Source: CAWJJM01 sp963843275
GTDB taxonomy: Bacteria > Acidobacteriota > Thermoanaerobaculia > Multivoradales > JBCCEF01
Assembly (NCBI GenBank): GCA_963843275.1
Contig: CAWJJM010000012.1
Coordinates: 1,426,001 to 1,490,000 of the forward strand
Length of the DNA stretch: 64,000 nt
Reading direction: 5' to 3'
The notes beneath the pieces were generated by a model that made no database searches, was not told the origin of the DNA, and was given only the letters and a program-made list of their open reading frames with translations. Positions 22,947 through 32,126 of the stretch are shown one piece after another (the stretch's first letter is position 1; each line of letters begins with the position of its first letter). The position numbers and the translations under genes are program-made.

Positions 22947-24878
22947 TCAGCGGACCTCCGTGCCGTCCGGGACCGCGCGGTCGGGGTGCAGCAGCGCCGG
23001 CTCGCCGTCGACCGACGCGGCGAGCACCATCCCCTGCGACTCGACCCCCATCAGGGTCGCCGGCTGCAGGTTGGCGACCACCACCACCTGCTTGCCGACC
23101 AGCGCCTCGGGCGCGTACGCCTTGCCGATGCCGGCGACGAGCTGGCGGGTCTCGCCCCCCAGGTCGACCTCGAGGCGCACCAGCTTGTTCGACTTCGGCA
23201 CCCGCTCCGCGACGCGCACGGTGCCCACCTTGAGCTGGGTCTCGAAGAACTTCTCGATGTCGATCATGTCCTCTCCCTCCGGCGCCCCGGCCGGCTCCGC
23301 GGCCGGCGCGGGGTCCGCGGCCGGCGCCGTCGCCTCGGCGAGGTACGCCTCCTTGTCGATGCGCGGGAAGATCGGTTCGGGCGCGGCCAGCAGCGCCCCG
23401 GTCGGCAACCCTCCCCACTCCAACGCCTCCAGGCCGGCCGGCGGCTCGGGGACGCCCACGGCCGCCAGCACCCGCGGCGCCGTCTTCGGCAGGAAGGGCA
23501 GCAGCCCCACCGCCACCAGTCGCACCGCCTCGAGGCAGTTCCACAGCACCCGCGACACCGCCTCCGAGCCCCCCTCGACCTTCATCGCCTTCCACGGCTC
23601 GCGCTCGACGAGGTACTGGTTCGCCGCGTCGAGCAGACGCCAGAGGGCGGCGAGCGCGCGGTGGAAGGCGAGCTCGTCCATCGCCTCGCGGTACTCTCCC
23701 AGGGCCGCGATCGCCACCTCCCGTACCGGGTTGTCGTCGCACGCCACCGGCGGCGTCGCCCCGTCGAAGGCGCGGCGCGACAGGGTCACCACCCGCGACA
23801 CGGTGTTGCCGAGGGTGTTGGCGAGGTCGGCGTTGTAGCGCTCGACGAAGGCCTCGTCGGAGAACGAGGCGTCCTGGCCGAAGACCATCTCCCGCATCAG
23901 GAAGAAGCGCACGCTGTCGCTGCCGAAGCGGCGGACCAGCTCGTCGGGTCGCACCAGGTTGCCCGACGACTTCGACACCTTCTTCTGGTCGCGCAGCCAC
24001 CAGCCGTGGGCCCACACGGTGTCGGGGAGCGGCAGGCCGGCGGACATCAGGAACGCCGGCCAGTAGACGGCGTGGAAGCGGAGGATGTCCTTGCCCACGA
24101 GGTGGAGCCGCCGCGCCCCCGGCCGCGCCCAGAAGCGCTCGTAGCGCCCCGCTTCCGCCGAGCCGAAGCCGAGGGCGGAGACGTAGTTGGTCAGCGCGTC
24201 GAGCCACACGTAGACGGTCTGGCCGGGGTGCCCGGGGAACGGGATGCCCCAGTCCAGGTGGGCCCGCGACACCGACAGGTCGCGCAGGCCCTGCTCGACG
24301 AAGGCGCGCACCTCGTTGAGCCGCGTCTCCGGGCGCACGAAGCCGGGGCTGGCGGCGTAGAGCTCGAGCAACCGCTCCTGGTAGCGCGACAGGCGGAAGA
24401 ACAGGTTCTCCTCGGCCTTCCACTCCACCGGGCGCTCGTGCACCGGACAGGCCTCGCCGGGGAGGAGCTCCTTCTCGGTGTAGAAGGTCTCGCAGGCCGG
24501 GCAGTACCAGCCCTCGTGCGGCGCGGTGTAGAGGTCGCCGGCCGCGTCGATGCGGCGGATGATCTCGTCGACGCCGCGGCGGTGGCGCTCCTCGGTGGTG
24601 CGGATGAAGTCGTCGTGGGACATGGCGTACTCGTCCCACAGCTCGTGGTAGCGCGACACCACCCGGTCGGCGAGTGCGATCGGCTCGATCCCCTGCTCGC
24701 GCGCCGCCCGCTCGATGTTCTGGCCGTGCTCGTCGGTGCCGGTCAGGAACAGCGTCTCGTCGCCGGCCAGCCGCCGGTAGCGGGCCACCACGTCGGCCAC
24801 CACCGTCGTGTAGACGTGCCCGATGTGGGGCAGGTCGTTGACGTAGTAGATCGGGGTGGTGACGTAGAAGGTGCGCAT
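22947..24878 (-). CDS. metG: Methionyl-tRNA synthetase with C-terminal EMAP-II/tRNA-binding domain
   Basis: 643 residues, unbroken. It charges tRNA-Met in the cytosol. Class I core: N-terminal FYVTTPIYYVNDLPHIGHVY with the HIGH motif, FLTGTDEHGQNI, the zinc-type knuckle WYCPACETFY, then the anticodon-side motif KKVSKSSGN. The last is a KVSKS variant of KMSKS, with Val in place of Met. The anticodon-binding helical domain follows (WKAMKVEG). After a Pro/Ala linker comes a Trbp111/EMAP domain beginning DMIDIEKFFETQLKVGTV and ending MVLAASVDGEPALLHPD. This is the MetG2-type length and order. The start at 24878 is followed directly by the family N-terminus. TAGACT at 24937-24942 (complement) is a likely -10. 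Confidence 0.96.
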   Translation of the reverse strand: MRTFYVTTPIYYVNDLPHIGHVYTTVVADVVARYRRLAGDETLFLTGTDEHGQNIERAAREQGIEPIALADRVVSRYHELWDEYAMSHDDFIRTTEERHRRGVDEIIRRIDAAGDLYTAPHEGWYCPACETFYTEKELLPGEACPVHERPVEWKAEENLFFRLSRYQERLLELYAASPGFVRPETRLNEVRAFVEQGLRDLSVSRAHLDWGIPFPGHPGQTVYVWLDALTNYVSALGFGSAEAGRYERFWARPGARRLHLVGKDILRFHAVYWPAFLMSAGLPLPDTVWAHGWWLRDQKKVSKSSGNLVRPDELVRRFGSDSVRFFLMREMVFGQDASFSDEAFVERYNADLANTLGNTVSRVVTLSRRAFDGATPPVACDDNPVREVAIAALGEYREAMDELAFHRALAALWRLLDAANQYLVEREPWKAMKVEGGSEAVSRVLWNCLEAVRLVAVGLLPFLPKTAPRVLAAVGVPEPPAGLEALEWGGLPTGALLAAPEPIFPRIDKEAYLAEATAPAADPAPAAEPAGAPEGEDMIDIEKFFETQLKVGTVRVAERVPKSNKLVRLEVDLGGETRQLVAGIGKAYAPEALVGKQVVVVANLQPATLMGVESQGMVLAASVDGEPALLHPDRAVPDGTEVR

Positions 24879-24936
24879 GGCCGGGAGCCGACGGGAGCGG
24901 CGCGACCGCGGGGTGGGTGCCGGCCGCCGGCCGGCG

Positions 24937-24942
24937 AGTCTA
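24937..24942 (-). promoter_or_regulatory. Probable extended -10 of metG-tatD
   Basis: On the minus strand the sequence is TGCTAGACT: TAGACT preceded by TGC, as in an extended -10. It lies 59 bp upstream of the metG ATG. Confidence 0.4.
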
Positions 24943-24992
24943 GCAGACCCCCCGGAGGCGGCGACCGGCGGACGGCGCACGGCGGGCGCTCC

Positions 24993-25024
24993 GGCCGACC
25001 GCCGGATGAAGCCGCCGGTCGGCC
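24993..25024 (-). terminator. Possible terminator hairpin downstream of hslO
   Basis: Inverted repeat GGCCGACCG / CGGTCGGCC (9 bp) around a 14-nt loop, 16 bp after the hslO stop on the minus strand. There is no T-run. Weak. Confidence 0.35.
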
Positions 25025-25039
25025 GCCCTCGCGCCGGCC

Positions 25040-25945
25040 TCAGCTCGGGACGTCGAGGCCGATCTCGTGGTCGGCGTAGCGGTACTCGGTGCCGCAGAAC
25101 AGGCACTCGGCGGTCAGCGGCGTGTCGCCGTCGCGCAGGTTCGCGAGCTCCTCCTCGCCCATCATCTCGAGGTGGCGGCGCAGGCGCTCGCGGTCGCAGC
25201 GGCAGCGGTGGAACAGCGGCCGCTCCTCGTGCGTCACCGGGTCGAGGCCGCCGAGGACGGTGGCGAGCACCTGCTCCATCCCGCCCGCCTCCAGCAGGTA
25301 GCTCACCCCGCCGGCCGTGGCGAGGTTCGCCTCCAGCCGGTCGAGCACCCCGTCGTCGGCGCCCGGGAGCACCTCGACGATCAGCCCGCCGGCGGCGGCC
25401 ACGCCGCGCGGTCGGCCGAGCATCCCGAGGAGGACCGCCGACCGGATCTGCTCGCTCTGCGCCAGGTAGTGGGCCACGTCCTCGCCGATCTCGCCGCTGA
25501 CCAGGGCCACCTGGCTGTGGTAGCTGCCCCCGGGGTGCTCGCGCAGCACCCGCAGCCGGCCGCCGCCCACCGCCGTCCCCACCGCCAGCTTGCCGTCCGG
25601 ACGGTGCGGCACGGCCACCCGCGGCGCGCCCACCAGCCCGCGGAGGTTGCCCTCCTGGTCGGCCTCGGCGACCACGCGGCGGATCGGCCCCTCGGCGGCG
25701 ATCTCCAGCACCAACCGGGTCGGGGTCTTGGTGGCCAGGCGCAGCAGCAGCGCGGCGCCCGACATGCTGCGTCCGAGGGCCGCGGCGGCCACCGGCGACA
25801 GGTCCAACCGGGCGCGGGCGGACTCGACGATGTCGCCGACGTCCGCGGCCGCCCAGCGCAGCCCGCCGTCGCCGGCCAGGCCGAGGCGGAGCCCGCCGGT
25901 GGCGAACGCCTCCGCCGGACGGTGAGGGGTGACGGGATCGATCAT
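25040..25945 (-). CDS. hslO: Hsp33-family redox chaperone
   Basis: 301 residues. Cytosolic holdase chaperone switched on by oxidation. The start ATG at 25945 follows AGAGGTTCCCC. The N-terminal domain reads ALGRSMSGAALLLRLATKTPTRL. Next are EGNLRGLVGAPRV and YHSQVALVSGEIGEDVAHYLAQSEQI, the most conserved Hsp33 block, then VSYLLEAGGMEQ. The C-terminal redox zinc centre has C-x-C (HRCRCDRERL) and C-x2-C (ECLFCGTEY), so all four cysteines are present. Normal length and no frame change. It ends 162 bp before the metG start. Confidence 0.94.
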   Translation of the reverse strand: MIDPVTPHRPAEAFATGGLRLGLAGDGGLRWAAADVGDIVESARARLDLSPVAAAALGRSMSGAALLLRLATKTPTRLVLEIAAEGPIRRVVAEADQEGNLRGLVGAPRVAVPHRPDGKLAVGTAVGGGRLRVLREHPGGSYHSQVALVSGEIGEDVAHYLAQSEQIRSAVLLGMLGRPRGVAAAGGLIVEVLPGADDGVLDRLEANLATAGGVSYLLEAGGMEQVLATVLGGLDPVTHEERPLFHRCRCDRERLRRHLEMMGEEELANLRDGDTPLTAECLFCGTEYRYADHEIGLDVPS

Positions 25946-26129
25946 CTGGGGAACCTCTCGCGGTGCGGTGTCTGCCGGCGGCGGGCGCCGCGCGGACTTC
26001 CCACAACCGCCCGCGCGGACGGCGTATTTCGGTTCCGGCTCACCGCCGGTGGTGGCGGCGGGCGGCGCGAGGAGGGGGTGCCGGCGCGCGGTGGGGAGGC
26101 GCCCAGGGCCGGCATCGGCGCCCGGCGGC

Positions 26130-27534
26130 TCAGCCGAGGTCGCCGGCGGCGGCGAGCGCGGCGCGGTAGACACGGCGCCAGGGGACGCCGGCGGCCAGCG
26201 CGACCCGGCGGCAGTCCTCGAACTCCGGCGCCACCGCGAGCGGCCGGCCGGCGAGGCGGGCGCGCTTGACGCGGACCTCCCCCCACGGGGTCGCGACGGT
26301 GGCGCTCTCGCGCTCCGCCTCCAGGCGCTCGGCCACCGTCCAACGGCAGCCCAGCGAGCCCGACTCGGCCAGCAGCAGGGCGGCGAGCTCCGCGCGCTCC
26401 GCCGGCCGGCAGAGGACCGTCACCAAGGTCCCGGGACGGCTCTTCTTCATCTGCACGGAGGTGAAGTAGACGTCGAGGGCGCCGGCCGCGAGCAGCCGCT
26501 CCATCAGGAACCCGAAGCCCTCGCCGGGGAGGTCGTCGATCTCGGTCTCGAGCACCGCCACCCGGGAACCCTCGCCGGCGTCCTCCGCCACCGGCCTGCC
26601 GCGCAGCAGCCGCGCCGCGTTGGGCCGTCCGGACAGGCGCTTGCGGCCCAGGCCGTAGCCCACCGCCTCGACCACCAGGGGCGGCAGCGCGGGGACGAAC
26701 TCGTCGACCAGCTCGGCGAGGAGCACCGCACCCGTCGGGGTCAGCAGCTCGCCTCCGGGGCCGCCGTGGACCGGGATGCCGCGGATCAGCAGGGCGGTCG
26801 CCGGGGCGGGCACCGGCAGCCGGCCGTGGGCCGTGGGCACCGTGCCCCCGCCCACGTTGACGGGACCGCAGGTCAGCCGCGCGGGGGCCAGCGCCTCGAT
26901 CGCGGCCGCCGCGCCCACCAGGTCGACCAGCGAGTCGACCGCTCCGACCTCGTGGAAGTGCACCCGGTCGAGCGGCACGCCGTGCACCCGCGCCTCGGCC
27001 TCCCCCAGCCGGGCGAACAGCCCCAGCGCCCGCTCGCGCACCGCCGGCGCCAGCCGGCTGCCGACGAGGAGGGCGCGGATCGACGCGAGGTCCCGCCCGT
27101 GGGCGGCGTCGTCACGGCGCGCCGGCGCCTGCCGCTCGCGGGCGACCGGATGGGTGACCTCGCCGGCGTCCTCCGCAGGTCCCACGCGGCTGCCGCCGCT
27201 CTCGGGCCCGGCCGCCCCACCGTCGCGTTGCCTCCCCCGGCGGCGCGGCGTCGTGGTGGTGCCCGTGCGGAGCTTGCGCCCCGTGGTCCCCTTCCCCGGC
27301 GCCCTCCTCGGGGTCGGGCCCCTCGACGGGCCGGCCGTCCACCAGGACGCGGAAGCGGGTCCCGGTGATCCCGCCGCGCGAGGCCGCGCGCGCCTCCACC
27401 GTCACCCCGCGCAGCTCCAGCGCCGCCACCGCCTCCTCGACGACCGCCAGCGGCATCCCCAGGTCGAGGCAGGCACCCAGGAACATGTCGCCGGCGAGCC
27501 CGCTCGGACACTCAAGGTGGAGGTGGCCGGACAT
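26130..27534 (-). CDS. larC: LarC-type nickel-pincer cofactor protein (DUF111), one frameshift
   Basis: About 465 residues. LarC (nickel insertion in the nickel-pincer nucleotide cofactor of lactate racemase and relatives) or a close DUF111 relative. The start at 27534 gives MSGHLHLECPSGLAGDMFLG, the family N-terminus. A His-rich linker (HGHHHD, about 27275) precedes a frame change between about 27170 and 27240. Reading resumes at DLASIRALLVGS, RVHGVPLDRVHFHEVGAVDS, LTCGPVNVGGGTV, GELLTPTGA, LETEIDDLPGEGFG, and AGALDVYFTSVQMKKSRPG, all conserved. larB and larE are not in the window, so the cofactor user is unknown. It ends near 26130; the next gene downstream on the same strand is hslO. Confidence 0.87.
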
Positions 27535-27545
27535 GCGCCGGGACG

Positions 27546-28235
27546 CTACCACGCACCCCGGCGCTTCAGCGACGTCCAGCGGCCGCCCCGCCCGACGATG
27601 ACGTGGTCGGCCAGGGTGATCCCCACGACTTCGCCGGCCTCGGCCATGCGCCGGGTGAACAGCAGGTCCTGGGGGCTCGGCGACGGGTCGCCGCTCGGGT
27701 GGGTGTGGAACAGCACCAACGACGCGGCACCCAGCCGCAGCCCCTCGCGCAGCACCTCGCGCGGCTCGACCGCGGCGCGGTCCAGGGTGCCGCGGAACAG
27801 CTCGCGCTCGCCGAGCAGGCGCAGCCGCGTGTCGAGGTAGAGCGCCCCCATCACCTCCTGGTGGCGGCCGCCGAAGCGCATCTCCAGATAGCGGATGACC
27901 GCCTCCGGCCGCGCCATCGGCTGCCGGCGCGGCACTTCTTGCCGCGCCAGGCGGCGGCCCACCTCCGCCGCCGCCAGCAGCGTCGCCGCCTTGGCCTCGC
28001 CGAGGCCGCGCCGGCGCAGGTCCGGCGCGCCGGCGGCGAGCAGGCCCACGAGGCCCTCCCTCTCCACCAGCAGCTCGGTGGCGATGCGCAGCGCCGACGC
28101 GCCCGGCGTGCCGGTGCGCAGCAGGACCGCCACCAGCTCGGCGTCGGACAGCGCCTGCGGTCCCTGCGCCAGCAGGCGCTCGCGCGGGCGCTCGGTCGGC
28201 GGCAGCTCGCGGATCAGGTGACCGGTCGCCGCCAC
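27546..28235 (-). CDS. radC: RadC-like JAB/MPN domain protein
   Basis: 229 residues. The helical N-terminus (ERLLAQGPQALSDAELVAVL), with helix-hairpin-helix-like LLAAGAPDLRRRGLGEAKA, precedes the JAMM metalloprotease-fold core. Metal-site motif HTHPSGDPSPSPQD (H-x-H-x7-S-x2-D), with the upstream GALYLDTRLRLLGE and downstream GITLADHVIVG. The cellular function of RadC is unsettled despite its DNA-repair name. A GTG start at 28235 is chosen because it overlaps the end of the sirtuin gene by 22 bp, suggesting translational coupling. No frame change. Confidence 0.92.
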   Translation of the reverse strand: MAATGHLIRELPPTERPRERLLAQGPQALSDAELVAVLLRTGTPGASALRIATELLVEREGLVGLLAAGAPDLRRRGLGEAKAATLLAAAEVGRRLARQEVPRRQPMARPEAVIRYLEMRFGGRHQEVMGALYLDTRLRLLGERELFRGTLDRAAVEPREVLREGLRLGAASLVLFHTHPSGDPSPSPQDLLFTRRMAEAGEVVGITLADHVIVGRGGRWTSLKRRGAW

Positions 28236-28795
28236 CGCTCGATCTCCCGGGTCAGCGCCGGCACCGCGCGCCCCGCCGGCGCCGCCAGCCGCAGCTCCGC
28301 GCGGCCCGAGAACGCCGTCGGCTCCGGATTGACCTCCACCACGACCGCCCCGGCGCGATGGGCGACGTCGATCAGCCCCGCCGCCGGGAACACCGTCCCC
28401 GACGTGCCGACGGCGACGAACAGGTCGCAGCGCTCCGTCGCCTCCACAGCCCGCTCGAGCGCCGCCTCGGGCAGCAGCTCCCCGAACCACACCACCGCCG
28501 GCCGCAGCCGGCCGCCGCAGGCACAGGCAGGAGGGGCATCGGACGAGATCGCGAGGGCGCGCTGCATCGGCATCTCCCGGCGGCAGAGGTGGCAGCGGGC
28601 GGTGGCCAGCGTGCCGTGCAGCTCCACGACGTCGCCGCTGCCCGCCCTCTGGTGCAGCCCGTCCACGTTCTGCGTCACCACCAGGAGAGACGGAAACAGG
28701 GCCTCCCAGCCGGCGAGAGCCCGGTGAAGTGCGATTCGCGATGGAGGACACCACCGCGGCGTCGCGACGCTGGGAGTTCCGCACCACCGGTCCAA
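28214..28795 (-). pseudogene. Sirtuin (NAD-dependent protein deacylase), N-terminus missing
   Basis: Clear CobB/Sir2 C-terminal two-thirds: HRALAGWEALFPSLLVVTQN, then VDGLHQRAGS, the catalytic His in VELHGTL, the zinc cysteines in RCHLCRR and ACACGG, RPAVVWFGELLP, VAVGTSGTVFPAAGL, VEVNPEPT. The first 70-80 residues of the family, including the NAD-binding GAGxSxxSGIPxFR motif, are absent. Homology stops at about 28728, where an oppositely oriented gene fragment begins. The remaining upstream codons to 28795 are antisense to that gene. As it stands it cannot bind NAD normally. It is either a real deletion fusion or a misjoined contig. Confidence 0.8.
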
Positions 28796-29089
28796 ACTTC
28801 CAGTTCACCCGCAACGACGCGCCGGCGGCCGACCTGTTGATCGGCAGCAGCGGCAATCGCCGCCGCCATGTGGGAGAACAGCTATCTGCCGGGGGTCGGG
28901 CCGACGCCCGAGAACGCGCCGATGAACCTGTCGCGCAAGACCGGCGCCATCCTCAACGAGCTCGAGAAGGCGCACATCTACATCGCTCAGCTCGATCAGC
29001 GCAGCCGGGAGCTCGAGGCCCGGCAGGAGGAGCTGACCCGGGAGCTCGCCCAGATGAAGGCCGCCCTGGCCGAGCCGGCCAGGCACTAG
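28729..29089 (+). pseudogene. 3' end of a tail-fibre/structural-repeat-like protein gene, 5' end lost
   Basis: Two readable parts. In the first, VRFAMEDTTAASRRWEFRTT, then FQFTRNDAPAADLLIGSSGN, resembles the beta-structured repeats (RWEFRTTG and F-RND) seen before C-terminal chaperone or fibre domains. After a frame change near 28858, AIAAAMWENSYLPGVGPTPE, then NLSRKTGAILNELEKAHIYI, leads into a heptad-like coiled coil (LDQRSRELEARQEELTREL) and the stop at 29087-29089. No start codon or 5' part is present, because the sequence switches to the sirtuin gene at 28728. The product is not confidently identified. The stop overlaps the convergent glycosyltransferase stop by a shared CTAG. Confidence 0.55.
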
Positions 29090-30386
29090 CCGTCAGCCGA
29101 CTCGCGGGGGTCCACCGGCCGTGGGCCCCCGCGGCTTCCCACCACACCCCTCAGCAGCTCGAGGTAGCGTCGGGCCTGCCGGCGCCGGTCATAGTGCGCC
29201 AACACGTAGGCGCGTCCGGCGCGCCCCATCGCGCCGAGATCGAGCTCGCCGGAAGCCAGGCGACGCGCCGCCGCCGCCAGCGCCGCGGGGTCCTCCGGGG
29301 GCACATAGAAACCGGCACCGGACGCCTCCACAACACCGCGCGCCTCCCCTCCGACTCCGACGAGGACGGGCCGGGCGCAGGCGAGGATCTCGAAGATCTT
29401 GCTCGGCAGCACCGCCCGGAACAGGGCCCGGTCCCGCAGCATCACGAGGCCGACGTCGCAGGCCGCGTACCACTCCGGGACCCGCGACCGCGGCTGCTGA
29501 TCGACGAACTCCACGTTGGTCAGCCGGAGCGCGGCGGCACGGCGGCGCAGGCTCGCCTTCTCGGCGCCCTCGCCCACCAGCACGAAGTGGAACCGGGGCT
29601 CATCGCGCAGCTCCTCGGCCGCGGCGAGAACCGTCTCCAGACCGTGGGCCAAGCCGAGGGTCCCGACGTAGGCCAGGACGAAACGGCCGCCCCACCCGCG
29701 CTGCTGGCGCAGGGCCTGGCGGGCGTCGGGCGACCCCGCTTCGAGCGCGTCCGGAGGACGGAAGAGGTCGGGATCGATGCCGTTGGGTACGACGTCGAGG
29801 GCGGCGAGCGGCAGGCCGTGACCGCTCGTGGATCTCGCGGCGGTAACCCTCCCCCACCGTCACCACCCGGTCGCTGTGCTCGTAGAGGTACCGGGCGATC
29901 CACCGCAAGAGACGCACCCCCAGCCGATCGCCCAACGCCCCGACCGCCACGATCGACTCGGGCCACAGATCGCGCACCTCGAGGACGAACGGCAGGCGCC
30001 GGGAGCGCGCCAGCAGATAACCGGCGCAGGCGCAGAGGAGCTGCGGTGTGGTGGCGACGACGACGTCGACCCGGCGAATGCGCAGGGTCCCGACGAGGAT
30101 CGCCGCCAGCATGAACGAGACGTAGGAGAGCATGCGCTTGACCACGCGCTCGTTCGGCGTCGCCCACACGTAGGCGCGGACGACATCGAACCCATCGCAC
30201 CGTTCGCGGCGGGTCAGCCGGCGGCGGTCGGCGTCCGCCTTGACCGCCGGTCGGATGATGAGCGAACCCGGTGAGGACCGTGACGTGCTCCCCCGCCCGC
30301 GCCCACTCCCGCGCCAGCTCGTGCACGCGCGCCGCCGGGGCGCCCATCTCCGGAGGGAAGTACTGCGAGACGAAGAGGATCCGCAT
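29086..30386 (-). CDS. GT4-family glycosyltransferase, WbuB-like (several frameshifts)
   Basis: About 430 residues over several frames (changes near 30260, 30200 and 29830). The start at 30386 gives MRILFVSQYFPPEMGAPAAR, the N-terminus typical of WbuB-type GT-B enzymes of cell-surface polysaccharide loci. Further blocks: LPFVLEVRDLWPESIVAVGA, LYEHSDRVVTVGEGYR, VGTLGLAHGLETVLAAAEEL, FVLVGEGAEKASLR, and the donor-site region VMLRDRALFRAVLPSKIFEI followed by LACARPVLVGVGGEA. The ATG overlaps the stop of the upstream heparinase-like gene (TGATG), so it is the third gene of the 34284-29086 operon. Cytosolic sugar transfer onto a lipid-linked glycan is expected. Confidence 0.85.
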
Positions 30387-32126
30387 CACCCCGTCAGCTC
30401 GGTCCGCACCTGCAGCGGGAGCTCGCCGCGCCACCGCCAGCCGAGCCAAGACGGCCTCGCGCTCGACGCCGAAGGCGGGGCTCTGGCGGCGCACCTCGGT
30501 CAGGCGCTCCACCGGACCGGTTAGGCGGACCTCCACCCGATCCTCGCCGTGTCGTAGCGACCAACCCAGCGGACGGGGCGCGACCTCCCACCCCGGCTCG
30601 ATCAGCAGGCCGCCCTCGGCGCGGTGTTCGCCGCTCCCGCCGACGCGGTCGGTGACCGTCAAGCTCCCCCCGTTGGCGACCTCGACCCAGCGGCGGTGCC
30701 GTGGCCGTCCCGGCAACCGATCGTACCCGTCGTGGCTGGCAGCAGCGGCCAGGCGGCCGGGGGACGACTCGAACTCGACCGCCAGCGGACGCGCCCTACG
30801 GCCCAGCCGAAAGACGCCCCACACCTCGCTGGAATCCTCTTCGTCGACGCACAGGGTGTGGTGGGCGCGGTTCCGCGGTCGTAGCTCTCCGCGCATCGTC
30901 GTCATAGCCGGGGTTGCCCGGATCCACCACTAGCCGTTGGCCGCGGAACGAGCATTCCAGGGTCAGGGTGTCGGCATGGCCATGACCCGGCTGGACATCG
31001 GGGCCCGGCGGTCCGACATCGAAGAACACCGTCCACGGGATCGCCGTGCCAGACGACCAGTCCGCTGTCTGGAAAGAGCCTGCCGCCGCGCGGGCGCGGC
31101 GACGGATCGGCCAGACGCCGATTCGCCGTCGCTGGAGCGACGAATCGGCCACCCGCCGGCACCGACCTGTCCTCCGTCGTTGAGCAGGTCGACTCGCCGT
31201 CCGGATGGCGCTCCAGGCGAGTGACCGCGGCGGCAGTCGCCAGCGCGCGGCCGAGGGCGGATCGGGCCGCTTCGCCGCGCACCGGAGGGCCAGGGTGAGC
31301 AGATCCTCCATCACGTCCAACTGGTAGTGGGGCTGCGCTCGAAGTGGCCGCCGTCCGGCAGCAACTGCTCGCCGCACTGACCGGGCGAGCTCTTCGGCGC
31401 GCGCCGACCAGCGTTCGCCCCGCGACCCTCGAAGAACCGCCCGGCCACCGCCAGACCCGCCAGGTCACGCATCAGGTGGTTGCCCCGCAGGTCCCACTCG
31501 AGATGATCCGCCAGGTAGGACGCCTGCTGCCAGAGGCTCGACAGCAACCGTTGCGCGAAGTCCGGAGCGCCGTGCAGCAACGGCTCGCCGGCGGCCTGCA
31601 GCGCTCGCACCCACCAACCGATCCGCGTCGCGACGGCGTAAGCGTTCCACGCGAGGTCGCGAGCCCGGCTCGGTCGAGCAACAGCGCGCGATCCAGTCGT
31701 CGACATAGTGACGGAAGAGCGCCACCGCACGCTCCGCGGCGCCGCCTTCCCCGCGGCGGCCTCGGCGAGGGCGTATGCCCAGGCGTGGTAGTGCAGGGTG
31801 ACCGTCCACAGCCGCTGTGCCGAACGCGGACCGAGCCGCCAGTCCGGCACTTCCCGGCCCACCTCGACGGCGCGGCCGAGATGCTCGAAGACGCCACGCT
31901 CGAGGAGATCGAGCAGCCGTTCACCGGAGGCTCCCGGAGGAACCGCCGCCGGCAGGCGGGGGAAGTCGGAGCGCACCGGGGGGGCGCCCACGCCTTTCCA
32001 GACCCACCACCCAGGGCGGGCGCCGTGCCGCCTCGCCAGGGCCCCCTCGGCCGCCACCCGGAGCCGCCATAGCGGCTGACTCCAGTGAAGCGGTCGTACG
32101 GTCCGGTACAGGCGCGGCAACGACAC
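30386..32126 (-). CDS. Heparinase II/III-family protein 1 (many frameshifts)
   Basis: About 580 residues, read through several frames. The N-terminal (alpha/alpha) toroid part is visible in LYRTVRPLHWSQPLWRLRVA, RLWTVTLHYHAWAYALAEAA, ARDLAWNAYAVATRIGWWVR, and WDLRGNHLMRDLAGLAVAGR. The C-terminal heparinase II/III beta-sandwich carries GHGHADTLTLE and VDPGNPGYDDD (about 30900-31000) and RNRAHHTLCVDEEDSSEVWG (about 30840). Such proteins cleave uronate-containing glycans by elimination and are frequent inside EPS loci next to a bi-domain oxidoreductase and a GT4 enzyme, the arrangement here. The GTG start at 32126 overlaps the upstream stop (TAGTG). Its stop overlaps the next ATG. It may trim or process the glycan made by this locus (inference). 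Confidence 0.8.

Noticed and set aside
24890..25040. tRNA or riboswitch upstream of metG
   Set aside because: The spacer contains GC-rich hairpins but no cloverleaf, T-box or SAM-type pattern could be recognised.
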